From Planctomycetia bacterium (lineage in GTDB: Bacteria > Planctomycetota > Phycisphaerae > Phycisphaerales > SM1A02): a stretch of 46,712 nt of DNA. Positions 25,801 through 37,015 of the stretch are shown piece after piece. The stretch is taken from positions 1 through 46,712 of the forward strand of contig SXOD01000037.1 in assembly GCA_005776885.1 (NCBI GenBank). Reading direction: 5' to 3'. Under the pieces are notes generated by a model. The model saw nothing but the letters and a program-made list of their open reading frames with translations, made no database searches and was not told the origin of the DNA. Position numbers and translations under genes: made by a program. How positions within the stretch are numbered: the first letter of the stretch is position 1; every line of letters begins with the position of its first letter.

Positions 25801-26275
25801 GCGCGAGGCGATCGTGCCGGTCTGCGAGGCGTTCCTGCCAAGGGACGCCATCGCGATCGCCGCGATCGCCGGTTCCGCGCTCCATCGGCGCCGGCTGCGC
25901 GACGTGCTGGATGTCCGCAGTGCGGTCGGCGACGAAGTGGAGCGGCGATTCCTGGTCCAGCTTGATTTCTCCATCGCCGGGACGCGATGGCGAACCGACA
26001 TGCGCACCAGCGACTGGCCGCTCAAGGCCCTGGAGGCGATCGGGCGCCGAATCCCATTCCGCCTTCGCTGCCGCGCCGGCGCGGATGGAACCTGGGAGGC
26101 CATCGAGTCAATCCTGGCACGGGCCAAGTCCGAACCCGCCGCGATCGAGGGCTGGATCGGCTGGGCCTCCCGCTTCAATCAGTTGATGCAAGCGCGGGTC
26201 CACGAGAGTGCCGGGGCGTGGCTGCCGACGGCCACGGACCTTGAGGCACTCACCCGGCCGCCGGCAGGCCACTGA
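22886..26275 (+). CDS. Degenerate fused 2-oxoacid (indolepyruvate-type) ferredoxin oxidoreductase
   Basis: 1129 residues from a GTG start in a four-base overlap. By eye it follows the fused IorA-IorB order. The pyrimidine-type domain (about 15-210) has LEDDAEASPNTCPRR and LPMLEP where IorA has DDPG..SSQNEQD and PMLEP. A transketolase-C-like domain (about 261-330) has LGLLAIGAS and AIVVEPRPG. Next comes a TPP-domain-like part (about 375-560). The gamma domain (about 660-860) has HCAGCRGD instead of the usual GxGGQG and SLFLGLEPEESLR for the ADVLLAFEP.EALR block. A C-terminal extension runs to the end. No CxxCxxC ferredoxin domain and no clear GDG...N thiamine motif were seen. Either catalysis is lost or the protein has a new role. 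Confidence 0.6.
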   Translation: MSPLQASRPWQPVVARADGFALASAAEVVVKGLLECEPTLSALFLPRARFSGGCFRAVQHESAQAALGLNRFRLEDTIDAARALALLREERAAGRPAAAFVPNASLNTSFASLRSLATAAAGRQGAGHSILLLEDDAEASPNTCPRRVARRLRLPMLEPATLERVPEVIDAALTVSAMTASPCAVILHRSLLAGYATIEMHANRLVSSEDQAAWLLERTRPRIAQAGDALAVIRRLELNRPMALPSPGQRERLGLLAIGASAAAVAEMLESMGMAGRVPVLYVESVSPIDDALVQRFLERCDHAIVVEPRPGSVAPRIVGIAQRARRESRHAGQVWWDELPPIEGADRTAEAGSLQSTQATRGSMLARVLEPFLSASRGAALDVRLEPTPPWAIGVTLAPRGESFSESGAVRIVEQALRDVTLVHDDGSRASTLGFAVTGLAAEGIADPVPGEVMGSTEFLDGALALCRQLSMVGTPRLTAIVDLPSEADRNVTAIAKSIAEAVGRIEVCEVDLKDRAEIESAAGQALLRDRPTLMVVRDAPPARRDPTLLRSAAAEIDRLGHAPMERLVWPTSTLCAIRPELWEQSIAEGLELGEEGLAREARVSRQPTERRGLSARVAPLAEQVEVRRSRAPSAYARGIGRRFPPPTPLHANDPVWRAHCAGCRGDAPGVAARLIAEAGRSMGYRVSCLHDETPIGPGRSAWTQLIFTRLESPKGDRSHAEIPGASIPFGEASLFLGLEPEESLRGLGADPSLRPVSPTTTCSVVNTAWLGDQRDRPEATTAQLGLALAALAPGGRVAGLPYAQLARWGMLTDRMLDVVLVGVAFQRGWIPLSVSALELAARRLEARGWARTLEALTLGRTLAEATGSDAIELGGSEPPERLARRAVQDMRRRGRGGRVVARRLERLFGRVLSVAAIPDGSVDQVRLGAVVVEAVERAAMTSDVAHATRLVAAIEATFAVDGDTTDRRFAREAIVPVCEAFLPRDAIAIAAIAGSALHRRRLRDVLDVRSAVGDEVERRFLVQLDFSIAGTRWRTDMRTSDWPLKALEAIGRRIPFRLRCRAGADGTWEAIESILARAKSEPAAIEGWIGWASRFNQLMQARVHESAGAWLPTATDLEALTRPPAGH

Positions 26276-27410
26276 CGCTCTGGTGCCGCAGCTGGCCACA
26301 CGCCGCGGCGATGTCCCGCCCGCGGCTCGCCCGAATGTGGGCATTGACGCGCCGCTCCCGAAGCACCTCCTGGAATCGATGGACGTCCTCGCTCCTGGGT
26401 CGCTGGTACGGGAGCCCGTCGACTTCGTTGTAGCGGATCAGGTTCACGTTGGCGCGGAGGCGACGGGCCAGCGAGGCCAGCTCCTCGGCATGTTCGGCGC
26501 GATCGTTGAACCCGCCAAGCATGATGTACTCCAGCGTGATCTCGCGGCCCGTCCGACGGAACCACTCATCGCAGGCATCGAGGAGCTCCGCGACCGTGCT
26601 GTACTGTGCCCAGGGGATGATCTCCCGGCGCAAATGGTCGTTGGGTGCGTGGAGCGAGAGGGCCAGCGTCACGGGGAGTTCGAACTCGCAGAACTTCCGG
26701 ATCGCGGCTGGCAGTCCCACGGTGGAGACGGTGATCCGCCGCGCGGAGATTCCAAATCCCCACGGCGCATTGAGCGTGCGAATCGCGTGCGTGACGGCCG
26801 GGAGGTTGGCCAGGGGTTCGCCCATCCCCATGAAGACGACATGGCTGATGCGGCCGATGTCGGGCTCGAGGCGGAGTCGATGGACCTGCTCCAGGATCTG
26901 CGCCGCCGAGAGGTTGCCCTCCAGCCCGCCGATCCCCGACGCGCAGAACCGGCACCCCACGGGGCAGCCGACTTGGCTGGAGACGCACGCCGTCTTCCGG
27001 TCATCGGTCGGGATCATCACGCACTCGGTCCGGCGGGCGGGGGCGCCAAGCGTCGGCAGCGGGAGCGTGGTCGCGGCAGGCGCGCCGTCGACCGCGCACG
27101 ACTCGGCGGCCGAGGTCTCCTCCGGCCAGCCCAGCAGGACCTTTCGAGTTCCATCGGTGGCCAGCTGCGACACGAGCGGCACGGCATGCATGAAGCGGAA
27201 GTCGCGCGCCACCGCCGCCCGGCCGCGCTTGGAGAGGTCGGTCATCGACGCCGGATCGGTGACCCCGCGCTCGTAGACCCACTTGAGCAGTTGCGACGCG
27301 ACGAATCGCGGAAGGTCGGACTCGGTGGCCCACGCCTCCAGCGATTCCGGCGTCTGGGCCAGGAACTCGCGCGGCTGTCGCGGACCCGTCGACGGCTGGG
27401 CGGTGTTCAT
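26250..27410 (-). CDS. rlmN: 23S rRNA (adenine2503-C2)/tRNA (adenine37-C2) methyltransferase RlmN
   Basis: 386 residues from MNTAQPSTGP. The radical-SAM cysteines are in CPVGCRFC, the SAM-binding blocks are FMGMGEPLAN and TVSTVGLP, and the C-terminal cysteine that forms the methyl-transfer adduct is in DIAAACGQL. RlmN methylates A2503 of 23S rRNA and A37 of some tRNAs. The start overlaps the ispH stop by four bases. A poorly conserved insert of about 35 residues (AAESCAVDGAPAATTLPLP) precedes the radical-SAM core. The 3' end overlaps the oxidoreductase-like gene by 26 bases. Confidence 0.95.
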   Translation of the reverse strand: MNTAQPSTGPRQPREFLAQTPESLEAWATESDLPRFVASQLLKWVYERGVTDPASMTDLSKRGRAAVARDFRFMHAVPLVSQLATDGTRKVLLGWPEETSAAESCAVDGAPAATTLPLPTLGAPARRTECVMIPTDDRKTACVSSQVGCPVGCRFCASGIGGLEGNLSAAQILEQVHRLRLEPDIGRISHVVFMGMGEPLANLPAVTHAIRTLNAPWGFGISARRITVSTVGLPAAIRKFCEFELPVTLALSLHAPNDHLRREIIPWAQYSTVAELLDACDEWFRRTGREITLEYIMLGGFNDRAEHAEELASLARRLRANVNLIRYNEVDGLPYQRPRSEDVHRFQEVLRERRVNAHIRASRGRDIAAACGQLRHQSVSGLPAAG

Positions 27411-28468
27411 CGCGTGCCGCCCACGGTGAGGTCGACGGTGGAGAACTGGACGGAACGCTCGGCGGCCCACGCGGCAATCGAGTCGTCGGAGTCCAGCCGC
27501 CTGATGCGACGCGAGTCCGGGTCGACGCCCCGCTCGCGCATCAGCCCCTTGAGCGACGCCGGGAGCCCAAACTCAATGTCTTCACGATAGACGTCGTGCT
27601 GTTCGATGGCCCCGCCATGGTCATCGATGAGGCGCTGCAGGATTCCCAAGACCAGGTCTTCGGGAGCGCTGGCGCCGGCCGTGAGGAGCACGCGCGCCAC
27701 GCCGTCGAACCAGCTCGGGTCCATCCCGCCCGAATCGTCGACCAGTCGCGCGGGAGTGCCGGCCGACCGGGCAATCTCCGTCAACCGCACGGAGTTGGAG
27801 CTGTTCGCACTGCCCACCACGATCACCAAGTCGCACCGCGGCGCCAGCGCCCGGACGGTCTGCTGGCGATTCGTGGTCGCGTAGCAAATGTCGCTCGCGG
27901 GCGGAGACTGGATCGACGGGAAGGCACGGCGAAGCGCGGCGATGCAGACCTCGGCATCATCCAGGGAAAGCGTGGTCTGGGTGAGGTAGACCAGCTTGTC
28001 GGGGTCGTGGATGCGCAGGCCCGGGATGTCGGCCGGCGACTCCACGACTTGGATCGAGTCGGGCGCCTCGCCGGACGTGCCGATCACTTCCTGGTGGTTC
28101 CGGTGGCCGATGAGCAGGATCTGAAATCCCTTGCGCGCGTAGCGAATGGCCTCGGCGTGCACCTTGAGCACCAGTGGGCACGAGGCGTCCACCGCCCGGA
28201 GCCCTCGTTCCCTCGCGGCGTGACGCACGGCCGGGCTCACGCCATGGGCCGAGAAGACGATGATCGACCCCTCAGGCACATCCTCCACCCGTTCCACGAA
28301 ACTGACGCCGCGATCGACAAACCGCCCGACGACGTGGCGGTTGTGGACGATCTCATGGAAGACGTAGAGCGGCTCGCCGGGCAGCAGCTGCAACAGCTGG
28401 TCCACGACATCCACCGCCATGTAGACACCCGCGCAGAATCCTCGTGGGTTGGCCAGCAGAATCTGCAT
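27407..28468 (-). CDS. ispH: 4-hydroxy-3-methylbut-2-enyl diphosphate reductase
   Basis: 353 residues from MQILLANPRGFCAGV, where C12 is the first iron-sulfur ligand; the two others are in DASCPLV and DICYATTNRQ. The catalytic block VVVGSANSSNS (as VIVVGSANSSNSVRL) is also seen. IspH reduces HMBPP to IPP and DMAPP, the last step of the MEP isoprenoid route. It is about 40 residues longer than E. coli IspH, owing to a C-terminal extension (VDPDSRRIRRLDSDDSIAAW in part). It is divergent from queG with a 54-base gap and coupled to rlmN. Confidence 0.96.
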   Translation of the reverse strand: MQILLANPRGFCAGVYMAVDVVDQLLQLLPGEPLYVFHEIVHNRHVVGRFVDRGVSFVERVEDVPEGSIIVFSAHGVSPAVRHAARERGLRAVDASCPLVLKVHAEAIRYARKGFQILLIGHRNHQEVIGTSGEAPDSIQVVESPADIPGLRIHDPDKLVYLTQTTLSLDDAEVCIAALRRAFPSIQSPPASDICYATTNRQQTVRALAPRCDLVIVVGSANSSNSVRLTEIARSAGTPARLVDDSGGMDPSWFDGVARVLLTAGASAPEDLVLGILQRLIDDHGGAIEQHDVYREDIEFGLPASLKGLMRERGVDPDSRRIRRLDSDDSIAAWAAERSVQFSTVDLTVGGTR

Positions 28469-28522
28469 CGAGCCGAGCAGTCTAGTCCGGCCCGGCCATG
28501 CTCCGTGTAATGTGGCGCGCCG

Positions 28523-29584
28523 ATGCCCCTCCCCGCCCAGCCGATCATGGATCGATGTCGGCAGGAGGGATTCAGTGCCGTGGGCATTTGTCGCGCGGAG
28601 CCCAGCAGGCGGGAGCGCGAGATCCAGGCGTGGGTCGCCGCCGGGCGACATGGCGCGATGGACTGGTTCCAGGCCCAGCTCCCGCAACGGCTGGATCCGG
28701 CGTCGCTCCTGCACGGCGTGAAATCGATCATCTGCGTGGCGGACCGATACTCGGATGGGCGACCCGACGTGATCGACGAGGCGGCATACGCCACGGGGAA
28801 GACCGCCCGCTACGCCAGGGGGCTTGATTATCACCGGCGGATGAAGCGGCGACTCCGGCGCATCGTGAAGGCGCTCGCCGCCGACCATCCCCAGGCTCGC
28901 TTCCGGCCGTGCGCAGACATCGAACCGATCCTCGAACGTGAGCACGCGCAGCGGGCGGGATTGGGCCGCATCGGGAAGCACACGTTGCTCATCGTGCCGG
29001 GGCAGGGGAGCTGGGTGCTGCTCGCCGAGATACTGACGACGCTGGAGATCCAGCCGACGTCGCCCACGCCGTTCCTTCGCGACGACCCCTGCGGCACGTG
29101 CACGGCTTGCATCGATGCCTGCCCCACAGGCGCGATTGAGCCATGGTCAGTCGATGCCTCACGCTGCCTGAGCCACCTCCACATCGAAGAGCGTGGACCT
29201 GCCCCGCCTGGGCTTGAAGGGCAGACGAATGGGTGGCTGTTCGGATGCGACACCTGCCAGGAGGTGTGCCCGCACAACCAGCCCACTCGCGCAAGCCGTC
29301 GTGAGCCGATCCATCCCGACTACGACAATCGACTCGCCGCCATCCCGCTCGCGGATGTCATCGGCTGGACTGCCTCAGCGCGCGCGGTGGCCTTCGAACG
29401 CGGCGCACTCAAGCGCATCACGCTCTCGATGGCACGTCGGAACGCCATCCTCGCCGCAGTCGATCGGTTGATCGAGAGAGACGACGAAACGCTGCGGCGC
29501 GCCGTCGAATCGTGCATCGACGATCCGGACGAACTGGTGCGTGCCACGGCCCGGCGGGGCGTCGACCGACTCAGTCGCCGCTAG
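28523..29584 (+). CDS. queG: Epoxyqueuosine reductase QueG
   Basis: 353 residues. The cobalamin-dependent reductase turns epoxyqueuosine into queuosine in tRNA. N-terminal blocks (MDWF, the PSLLHGVKSIICVA-like stretch, GLDYHRRMK) and two ferredoxin-type clusters are clear: CGTCTACIDACPTGAI and CDTCQEVCPHN. The C-terminus (about 290-353) has HEAT-like helices ending near the stop. QueG needs B12, so the organism depends on cobalamin for this step, in keeping with the riboswitch at 8221-8415. The 3' end overlaps the next, convergent gene by 14 bases. Confidence 0.95.
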   Translation: MPLPAQPIMDRCRQEGFSAVGICRAEPSRREREIQAWVAAGRHGAMDWFQAQLPQRLDPASLLHGVKSIICVADRYSDGRPDVIDEAAYATGKTARYARGLDYHRRMKRRLRRIVKALAADHPQARFRPCADIEPILEREHAQRAGLGRIGKHTLLIVPGQGSWVLLAEILTTLEIQPTSPTPFLRDDPCGTCTACIDACPTGAIEPWSVDASRCLSHLHIEERGPAPPGLEGQTNGWLFGCDTCQEVCPHNQPTRASRREPIHPDYDNRLAAIPLADVIGWTASARAVAFERGALKRITLSMARRNAILAAVDRLIERDDETLRRAVESCIDDPDELVRATARRGVDRLSRR

Positions 29585-31493
29585 GCGCGTCAGGGCCATC
29601 CCCAGGCGCGCCAGGTGCACCACCACCGGACATCGCCTGGATTTGTGCCTGGATGGCGGCGGCGAGAGCTGGCTTGATGGCTGCGGGACCGGTGAGGACC
29701 CCGGAACGGATGTCTCCGGCCACTTGCTCGGCGGCGGCCGTGATCAAGGGCTGGAGCATGGCCAGTTGGGGTGCCATCATCGCCATCCCCTGGAGCTCGG
29801 TGGGGTCGTTGACCAGTGATCCGATCTCGACGAACCACTTCCCGTCCTGCGCGAACAGCACGACCGACTTGGAGGAGCCGTCCGCCATCGCCACGTCGAT
29901 CGTGGCGGACTCGGTGCCATCTTCGTTGAGCGTGGGCGTGCTGTCCGGCGCGGCCCCATCCGGGAGCAACAGGCCGCTCGCATTGCCCCACTGTGCGACG
30001 GCGGCCGAGGCCAGCGGCTCGATGGTCGCGGCGGCCATGGTCCTCATCGCTCCCACCACGGCACCCAGCGACGGATCCTGCGTCCCAAAGGCCTGTGGCC
30101 ACTGCGTGTAGTCGGCGTCGGCGCCTGAGATCAGTTCAAAGATGGCCTGCGCACTGTCCAGCCCGCCGGTGTTGCGCACGGCGGGCGCGCCGCTGCCGCC
30201 GTCGGCATCGTTTCCATCACTGCCCATCGCGTCGTCGTCATCCGCAGTGCCACCGGTCACAGGTGGCTGCACCTCGATCCGGCCACCGCGGACCACGACC
30301 TCCAGTTGTGAGACCGACTCGATCAGTCGATCATCGCCCACCTGCTGGACTGCCTCCTTCGCCGCATCCAAGGCTTCGAGCGCCGCGGTCAGGGCGTCCG
30401 CCTGGCTGGCCTGGGCGCGAAGCACTTCGATGCGCACCCGGTCGATGGCGGCCTGTGCGGCGACGGACTTCGCGCCGGAGCCAATCGCCTGGTTCCGGCT
30501 GGCTCGGCCCGATTGCGAAACGGCCGACTCAGCGGCCAGTGTCGCCGCCTCCAGTGCCGGAATGACATCGTCTTCGACCCTCTTGGCTGCATTGTCGCGC
30601 AGTTCGGCGGCCTGGCTCCTCACGGCCTCGGCCTGGTCCCGCGCGTCGCGAGCGGCCGCCGCGGCAATCTCGGTCATCTTTTCCTGCGTGGCCGCGACGG
30701 CTTCCAATCCCTCGCGGTTCTGCTCCAGTGCGGCGGTGGCGGCATCGTTCGAACCCTTCTGGGCCTCGATCGAACTCGCCGCGATGGTGGCAAGGGCCGA
30801 GGCCTCCCGCGCTTCGATCCCGCGGAGCCGAAGTGACTGAGCCTCCGCCAAGGCTTGCAGCCGTTCGAGCGGCAGCGTGCCCTCGGCCTCGGTGATCAGC
30901 GTGGCGGCCTCCAGCACGGCGGCGGCGGCACTGGCGCGCGCCGCATCGGCAGTGCCGCGCGCACCCTCCAACTCCGATGCGAGCGCTTCCGAAGCGTCTC
31001 CAAAGACTGCAAGCGCAGTCGCGAGCTGGCTTCGCGCCGCATCCAGTCCTTCGACGTTGAACGAACCGGCCTCCATGGCGTCGGCGACTCCATCCATCAT
31101 GGCCGCGGCAGATTCCAGTCGAGCGGCGGCGAGGAGTTCGCGACTGGCCATGGAGTAGGCCTGGGACGCCCGCTCCAGCTCGGCCCGGGAGGCTCCCTGC
31201 GAGGCCGACGCGGCGATCAACGCTGCTGCGGCGACCTGGCCGTCGGCGGCGTCGGAGATTCCGCCCGCCATGGAGGCGGCTCGGCGGTAGGCCTCGGCGC
31301 GGTCAGCCGCTCCCTCGGCGTCCGCGGCCTTCTCGCAGAGTCGGGCTGCCTCGGCCAACTTCTTGCTGGCGGCGGACTGCTTCGCGGCGGCATCATCCAC
31401 GCATCCAACGGTCGCGCCGGCGATGGTCAGGGCAGCGGCGGCGAATGCCAACCCGGTGGGGCGCAGCGAACGGAGCGACAGTTGGTGTTCCAT
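29571..31493 (-). CDS. Alanine-rich, coiled-coil lipoprotein, function unknown
   Basis: 640 residues from MEHQLSLRSLRPTG. The signal peptide ends in a lipobox, TVGC at about 28-31, so the cysteine is probably lipidated. Residues about 35-440 are very rich in Ala, Glu, Arg and Ser in a heptad-like pattern (ELERASQAYSMASRELLAAARLES in part; ATQEKMTEIAAAAARDARDQ), a long coiled coil. The C-terminal part (about 450-630) looks globular, with a DDDD stretch and IDVAMADGSSKSVVLFAQDGKWFVEI (part), a beta-rich segment. No family was recognised. It is likely a periplasmic or cell-surface structural protein. Confidence 0.72.
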   Translation of the reverse strand: MEHQLSLRSLRPTGLAFAAAALTIAGATVGCVDDAAAKQSAASKKLAEAARLCEKAADAEGAADRAEAYRRAASMAGGISDAADGQVAAAALIAASASQGASRAELERASQAYSMASRELLAAARLESAAAMMDGVADAMEAGSFNVEGLDAARSQLATALAVFGDASEALASELEGARGTADAARASAAAAVLEAATLITEAEGTLPLERLQALAEAQSLRLRGIEAREASALATIAASSIEAQKGSNDAATAALEQNREGLEAVAATQEKMTEIAAAAARDARDQAEAVRSQAAELRDNAAKRVEDDVIPALEAATLAAESAVSQSGRASRNQAIGSGAKSVAAQAAIDRVRIEVLRAQASQADALTAALEALDAAKEAVQQVGDDRLIESVSQLEVVVRGGRIEVQPPVTGGTADDDDAMGSDGNDADGGSGAPAVRNTGGLDSAQAIFELISGADADYTQWPQAFGTQDPSLGAVVGAMRTMAAATIEPLASAAVAQWGNASGLLLPDGAAPDSTPTLNEDGTESATIDVAMADGSSKSVVLFAQDGKWFVEIGSLVNDPTELQGMAMMAPQLAMLQPLITAAAEQVAGDIRSGVLTGPAAIKPALAAAIQAQIQAMSGGGAPGAPGDGPDAPSGD

Positions 31494-31518
31494 GGGGCGG
31501 CCAGTGTAGCCGCGACGG

Positions 31519-32934
31519 TCATCGAACCTCGGAGTTGGCCGGGTCATCTGGAGGCAATGGCGGTCGAGCCGGGGGCTCCCAGTCCACCGTGTAGTCGGGC
31601 CGAGGCTGATACATCGATCGAATCCACATTTCGGCCTCGGCCGCCATCCGGTCGGCCGCCCGTCCAAGGGCCGGTGTCCACCCCTTTACGGCTGGATGCG
31701 GCGTGCGTGCCAGGTGCCGAGGCAACCCATACTGGATCACGAGGCTGTCGCGCGGAGAACCAAAGTCCACCAGCGGCGCTCCATCGATCTCCTTGCGCAG
31801 CAGCGTGAGGAGATTGGTGGTGCGGACTTGGTCGTCGTTTGCGTTCGCTCCGTGGAGGAAGAAGTCCCCGGCGTCCGTGCCGCCGTGGCAGCGGCTCGTG
31901 GCGCAATTGGGGATGAGCCAACGCGTGTACACGTTGCGCGCGAACAGGCGCATGGACGTCGGGTCATTCACGACCTTCACCCGGGGATAGAACTCCCGTG
32001 CCTTGAGCGCGAACATCAGGCGGAGGACTTCGACGGAATCGGCTCGGACCAGCCGCTCGCGATCCGCCTCCTCGGCGGGGACGAACTTGCTCGTCGAATA
32101 CTGCGTGAGAAGGTCCCGCACCGTCGACGGATCGATCGAGAGCCGCGGAGGGTCGTTCAGGTCCACCTCGAACACCCGGATGAGGTTCACTTCCTCGGGA
32201 GTCAGCAGGCGCCCGAGGTAGGGATTGCTCGGTGCGGTGCCTGCCGATCCCTCGACCGTGGGCGCCACGGCCTGCCGTGCCTCGTTCGCCCGCCGCGCGA
32301 CCGCCAGCAGGCTGGCCACGGCATCGTGGCTGGGCGAATCCGTCGCCAGCTGCTCCAGTTCAACCACGGCCAGGTCCGGGCGCCCCTCCTGCATCAGCCA
32401 TCGTGCCAACTGCAGTCGCCGGGTGACGTCGTCCTTGGGAATCGTGAGCTTGAGTTTCTCGAGCTGATCCTCGATGGAGGGGAGCAAGGTCACCGAGAGC
32501 ACGTGCTCCCGCTTGAGGAGGTTGGGGACCTGCGCGATCTCGTAGGTCACGCCCTCGTACTCATCGCTGATGATGGTGGCGCGCAGGGTGGTGCCGTCCC
32601 GCAGCGAGATGATCCCTGCCTGTGGGGCGGAGAGTTCCAGGAGCGGCACGACGTGCATCGCACGGACCTTGTTGATCTCCACCTCGGTCCCGCGATCGAG
32701 GATCGTGATCGTGAAATCGTCTTCCTTGACGACTTCGCCCGTGACCCACCGGTATGGGTCGATGATGACGCACACGCGACGTGGCACATCCGTCGCTGCC
32801 GTGGTTTGCTGCGCCGTCGCCGGCGCTGGCGCCGTCGGGGCGGTGGCCGCGGGGGGATCGCCCTCGCGCGGCGCCGGGGGGGGCTCCTGCACGAAGCCAA
32901 TCACGATCGAGAGGATGAAGCCCAGCTCCGTCAC
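31519..32934 (-). CDS. Exported protein with one CX4CH haem-like motif
   Basis: 471 residues from MTELGFILSIVIGFVQ, a short hydrophobic leader followed by a proline/alanine-rich linker. Around residues 50-130 are two Sm/SH3-like beta segments (VCVIIDPYRWVTGEVVKEDD in part; IISLRDGTTLRATII). A TPR-like helical part (about 150-220) and a C-terminal domain follow. The latter carries NCATSRCHGG, with four residues between the cysteines and His after the second: a CX4CH variant of the haem-c motif. Single-haem domains of this sort are found in planctomycete exported proteins, but here haem attachment is not certain. It is 25 bases upstream of the lipoprotein gene on the same strand. Confidence 0.7.
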   Translation of the reverse strand: MTELGFILSIVIGFVQEPPPAPREGDPPAATAPTAPAPATAQQTTAATDVPRRVCVIIDPYRWVTGEVVKEDDFTITILDRGTEVEINKVRAMHVVPLLELSAPQAGIISLRDGTTLRATIISDEYEGVTYEIAQVPNLLKREHVLSVTLLPSIEDQLEKLKLTIPKDDVTRRLQLARWLMQEGRPDLAVVELEQLATDSPSHDAVASLLAVARRANEARQAVAPTVEGSAGTAPSNPYLGRLLTPEEVNLIRVFEVDLNDPPRLSIDPSTVRDLLTQYSTSKFVPAEEADRERLVRADSVEVLRLMFALKAREFYPRVKVVNDPTSMRLFARNVYTRWLIPNCATSRCHGGTDAGDFFLHGANANDDQVRTTNLLTLLRKEIDGAPLVDFGSPRDSLVIQYGLPRHLARTPHPAVKGWTPALGRAADRMAAEAEMWIRSMYQPRPDYTVDWEPPARPPLPPDDPANSEVR

Positions 32935-32979
32935 GCGCGAATAGTACGCTCACGCCGCACTCGAACCCCAGGAGAAACC

Positions 32980-33972
32980 ATGAAGCTTGGCGTGATGTCA
33001 GCACTGTTCGCCGGTCGCCCACTTGAAGACGTCGCGCGCACGTGCGCGGAGGCCGGCCTCAACGCGATTGAACTTCCCGTCGGCGCCTATCCCGGGAAGC
33101 CCTACTTCGAGCCAGAGCGCGTGCTGGCGAGCAGCCGCGAGCAACGGCGCATCAAGTCGATCCTGGCCGACCACGGTCTGGAACTCTCGGGACTGGCCGT
33201 CCACGGCAACCCCGTCCACCCAAACCGCACCATCGCACGCGCGCATCACCAGGCCTATGCGACCGCGATCAAGCTGGCGCCCAAGCTGGGGACGGACATC
33301 GTCATCACCTTTGGCGGCTGCCCCGGTGGCACCAAGCAGGACCGCACCCCCAACTGGGTCACGTGCCCCTGGCCCAATGACTTCTCCGAGATCCTTCGGT
33401 ACCAGTGGGACGACGTGCTTGTTCCCTATTGGTCAGCGCAGGCCAAGGCGTGCGCGAAATGCGGTGTCCGCACGGCGTGGGAGGCGCACCCGGGATTCGC
33501 GGTCTACAACCCGGAGACGATCATCCGCCTGAGCGAGCGGTCGATGAAGGCCAGCGGCCTCCGGGGCAAGCCGGTCCTCGGGGCCAATCTTGACCCATCC
33601 CATTTCTTCTGGCAGGGCATCGACCCGGTGCTGGCGGCACGAACGCTGGGGGAGGCCGGGCTCCTTTTCTACGTGCACGCGAAGGACACGGAGCTGGACC
33701 GGCACGAGGGGCCGATCAACGGATACCTCGATGCGCGGCCCTACGGCGACATGAACAATCGCGCGTGGAGTTTCCGCACGTGTGGCTATGGGCATGGCAT
33801 GGAGTTCTGGAAGCCGTTCGTCTCGATGTTGCGCCGCTACGGCTACGACCACGTCCTCAGCATCGAGCACGAGGACCCGCTCATGAGCGTGGAAGAGGGC
33901 TTCACCAAGGCTGTCGAGTTCCTGGGCGAGGTGCTGCTCGAGGACAAGGCCGCCACGCCCTGGTGGACCTGA
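32980..33972 (+). CDS. Sugar phosphate isomerase/epimerase (AP endonuclease family 2 TIM barrel)
   Basis: 330 residues from MKLGVMSALFAG, preceded by a strong AGGAG five bases upstream. The TIM-barrel xylose-isomerase-like fold is seen in ADHGLELSGLAVHGN, AWEAHPGFAVYNPET, GANLDPSHFFWQGIDP and LSIEHEDP, where the metal-binding Glu, Asp, His and Glu sit. Members act on sugars, inositol or hydroxypyruvate; the exact reaction is unknown. It is divergent from the CX4CH gene (45-base gap) and about 30 bases from the convergent GDH gene. Confidence 0.85.
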   Translation: MKLGVMSALFAGRPLEDVARTCAEAGLNAIELPVGAYPGKPYFEPERVLASSREQRRIKSILADHGLELSGLAVHGNPVHPNRTIARAHHQAYATAIKLAPKLGTDIVITFGGCPGGTKQDRTPNWVTCPWPNDFSEILRYQWDDVLVPYWSAQAKACAKCGVRTAWEAHPGFAVYNPETIIRLSERSMKASGLRGKPVLGANLDPSHFFWQGIDPVLAARTLGEAGLLFYVHAKDTELDRHEGPINGYLDARPYGDMNNRAWSFRTCGYGHGMEFWKPFVSMLRRYGYDHVLSIEHEDPLMSVEEGFTKAVEFLGEVLLEDKAATPWWT

Positions 33973-34002
33973 GTGCGGTGGGACGGCGTGCGCTCGCGAT
34001 GC

Positions 34003-36951
<2,949 letters not shown>

Positions 36952-37015
36952 CGCGTAGTAATAGGTGGGAAGGCACATCAATGCAAGGCGGCCCAGCATT
37001 CCACAGAGCCCCGAC

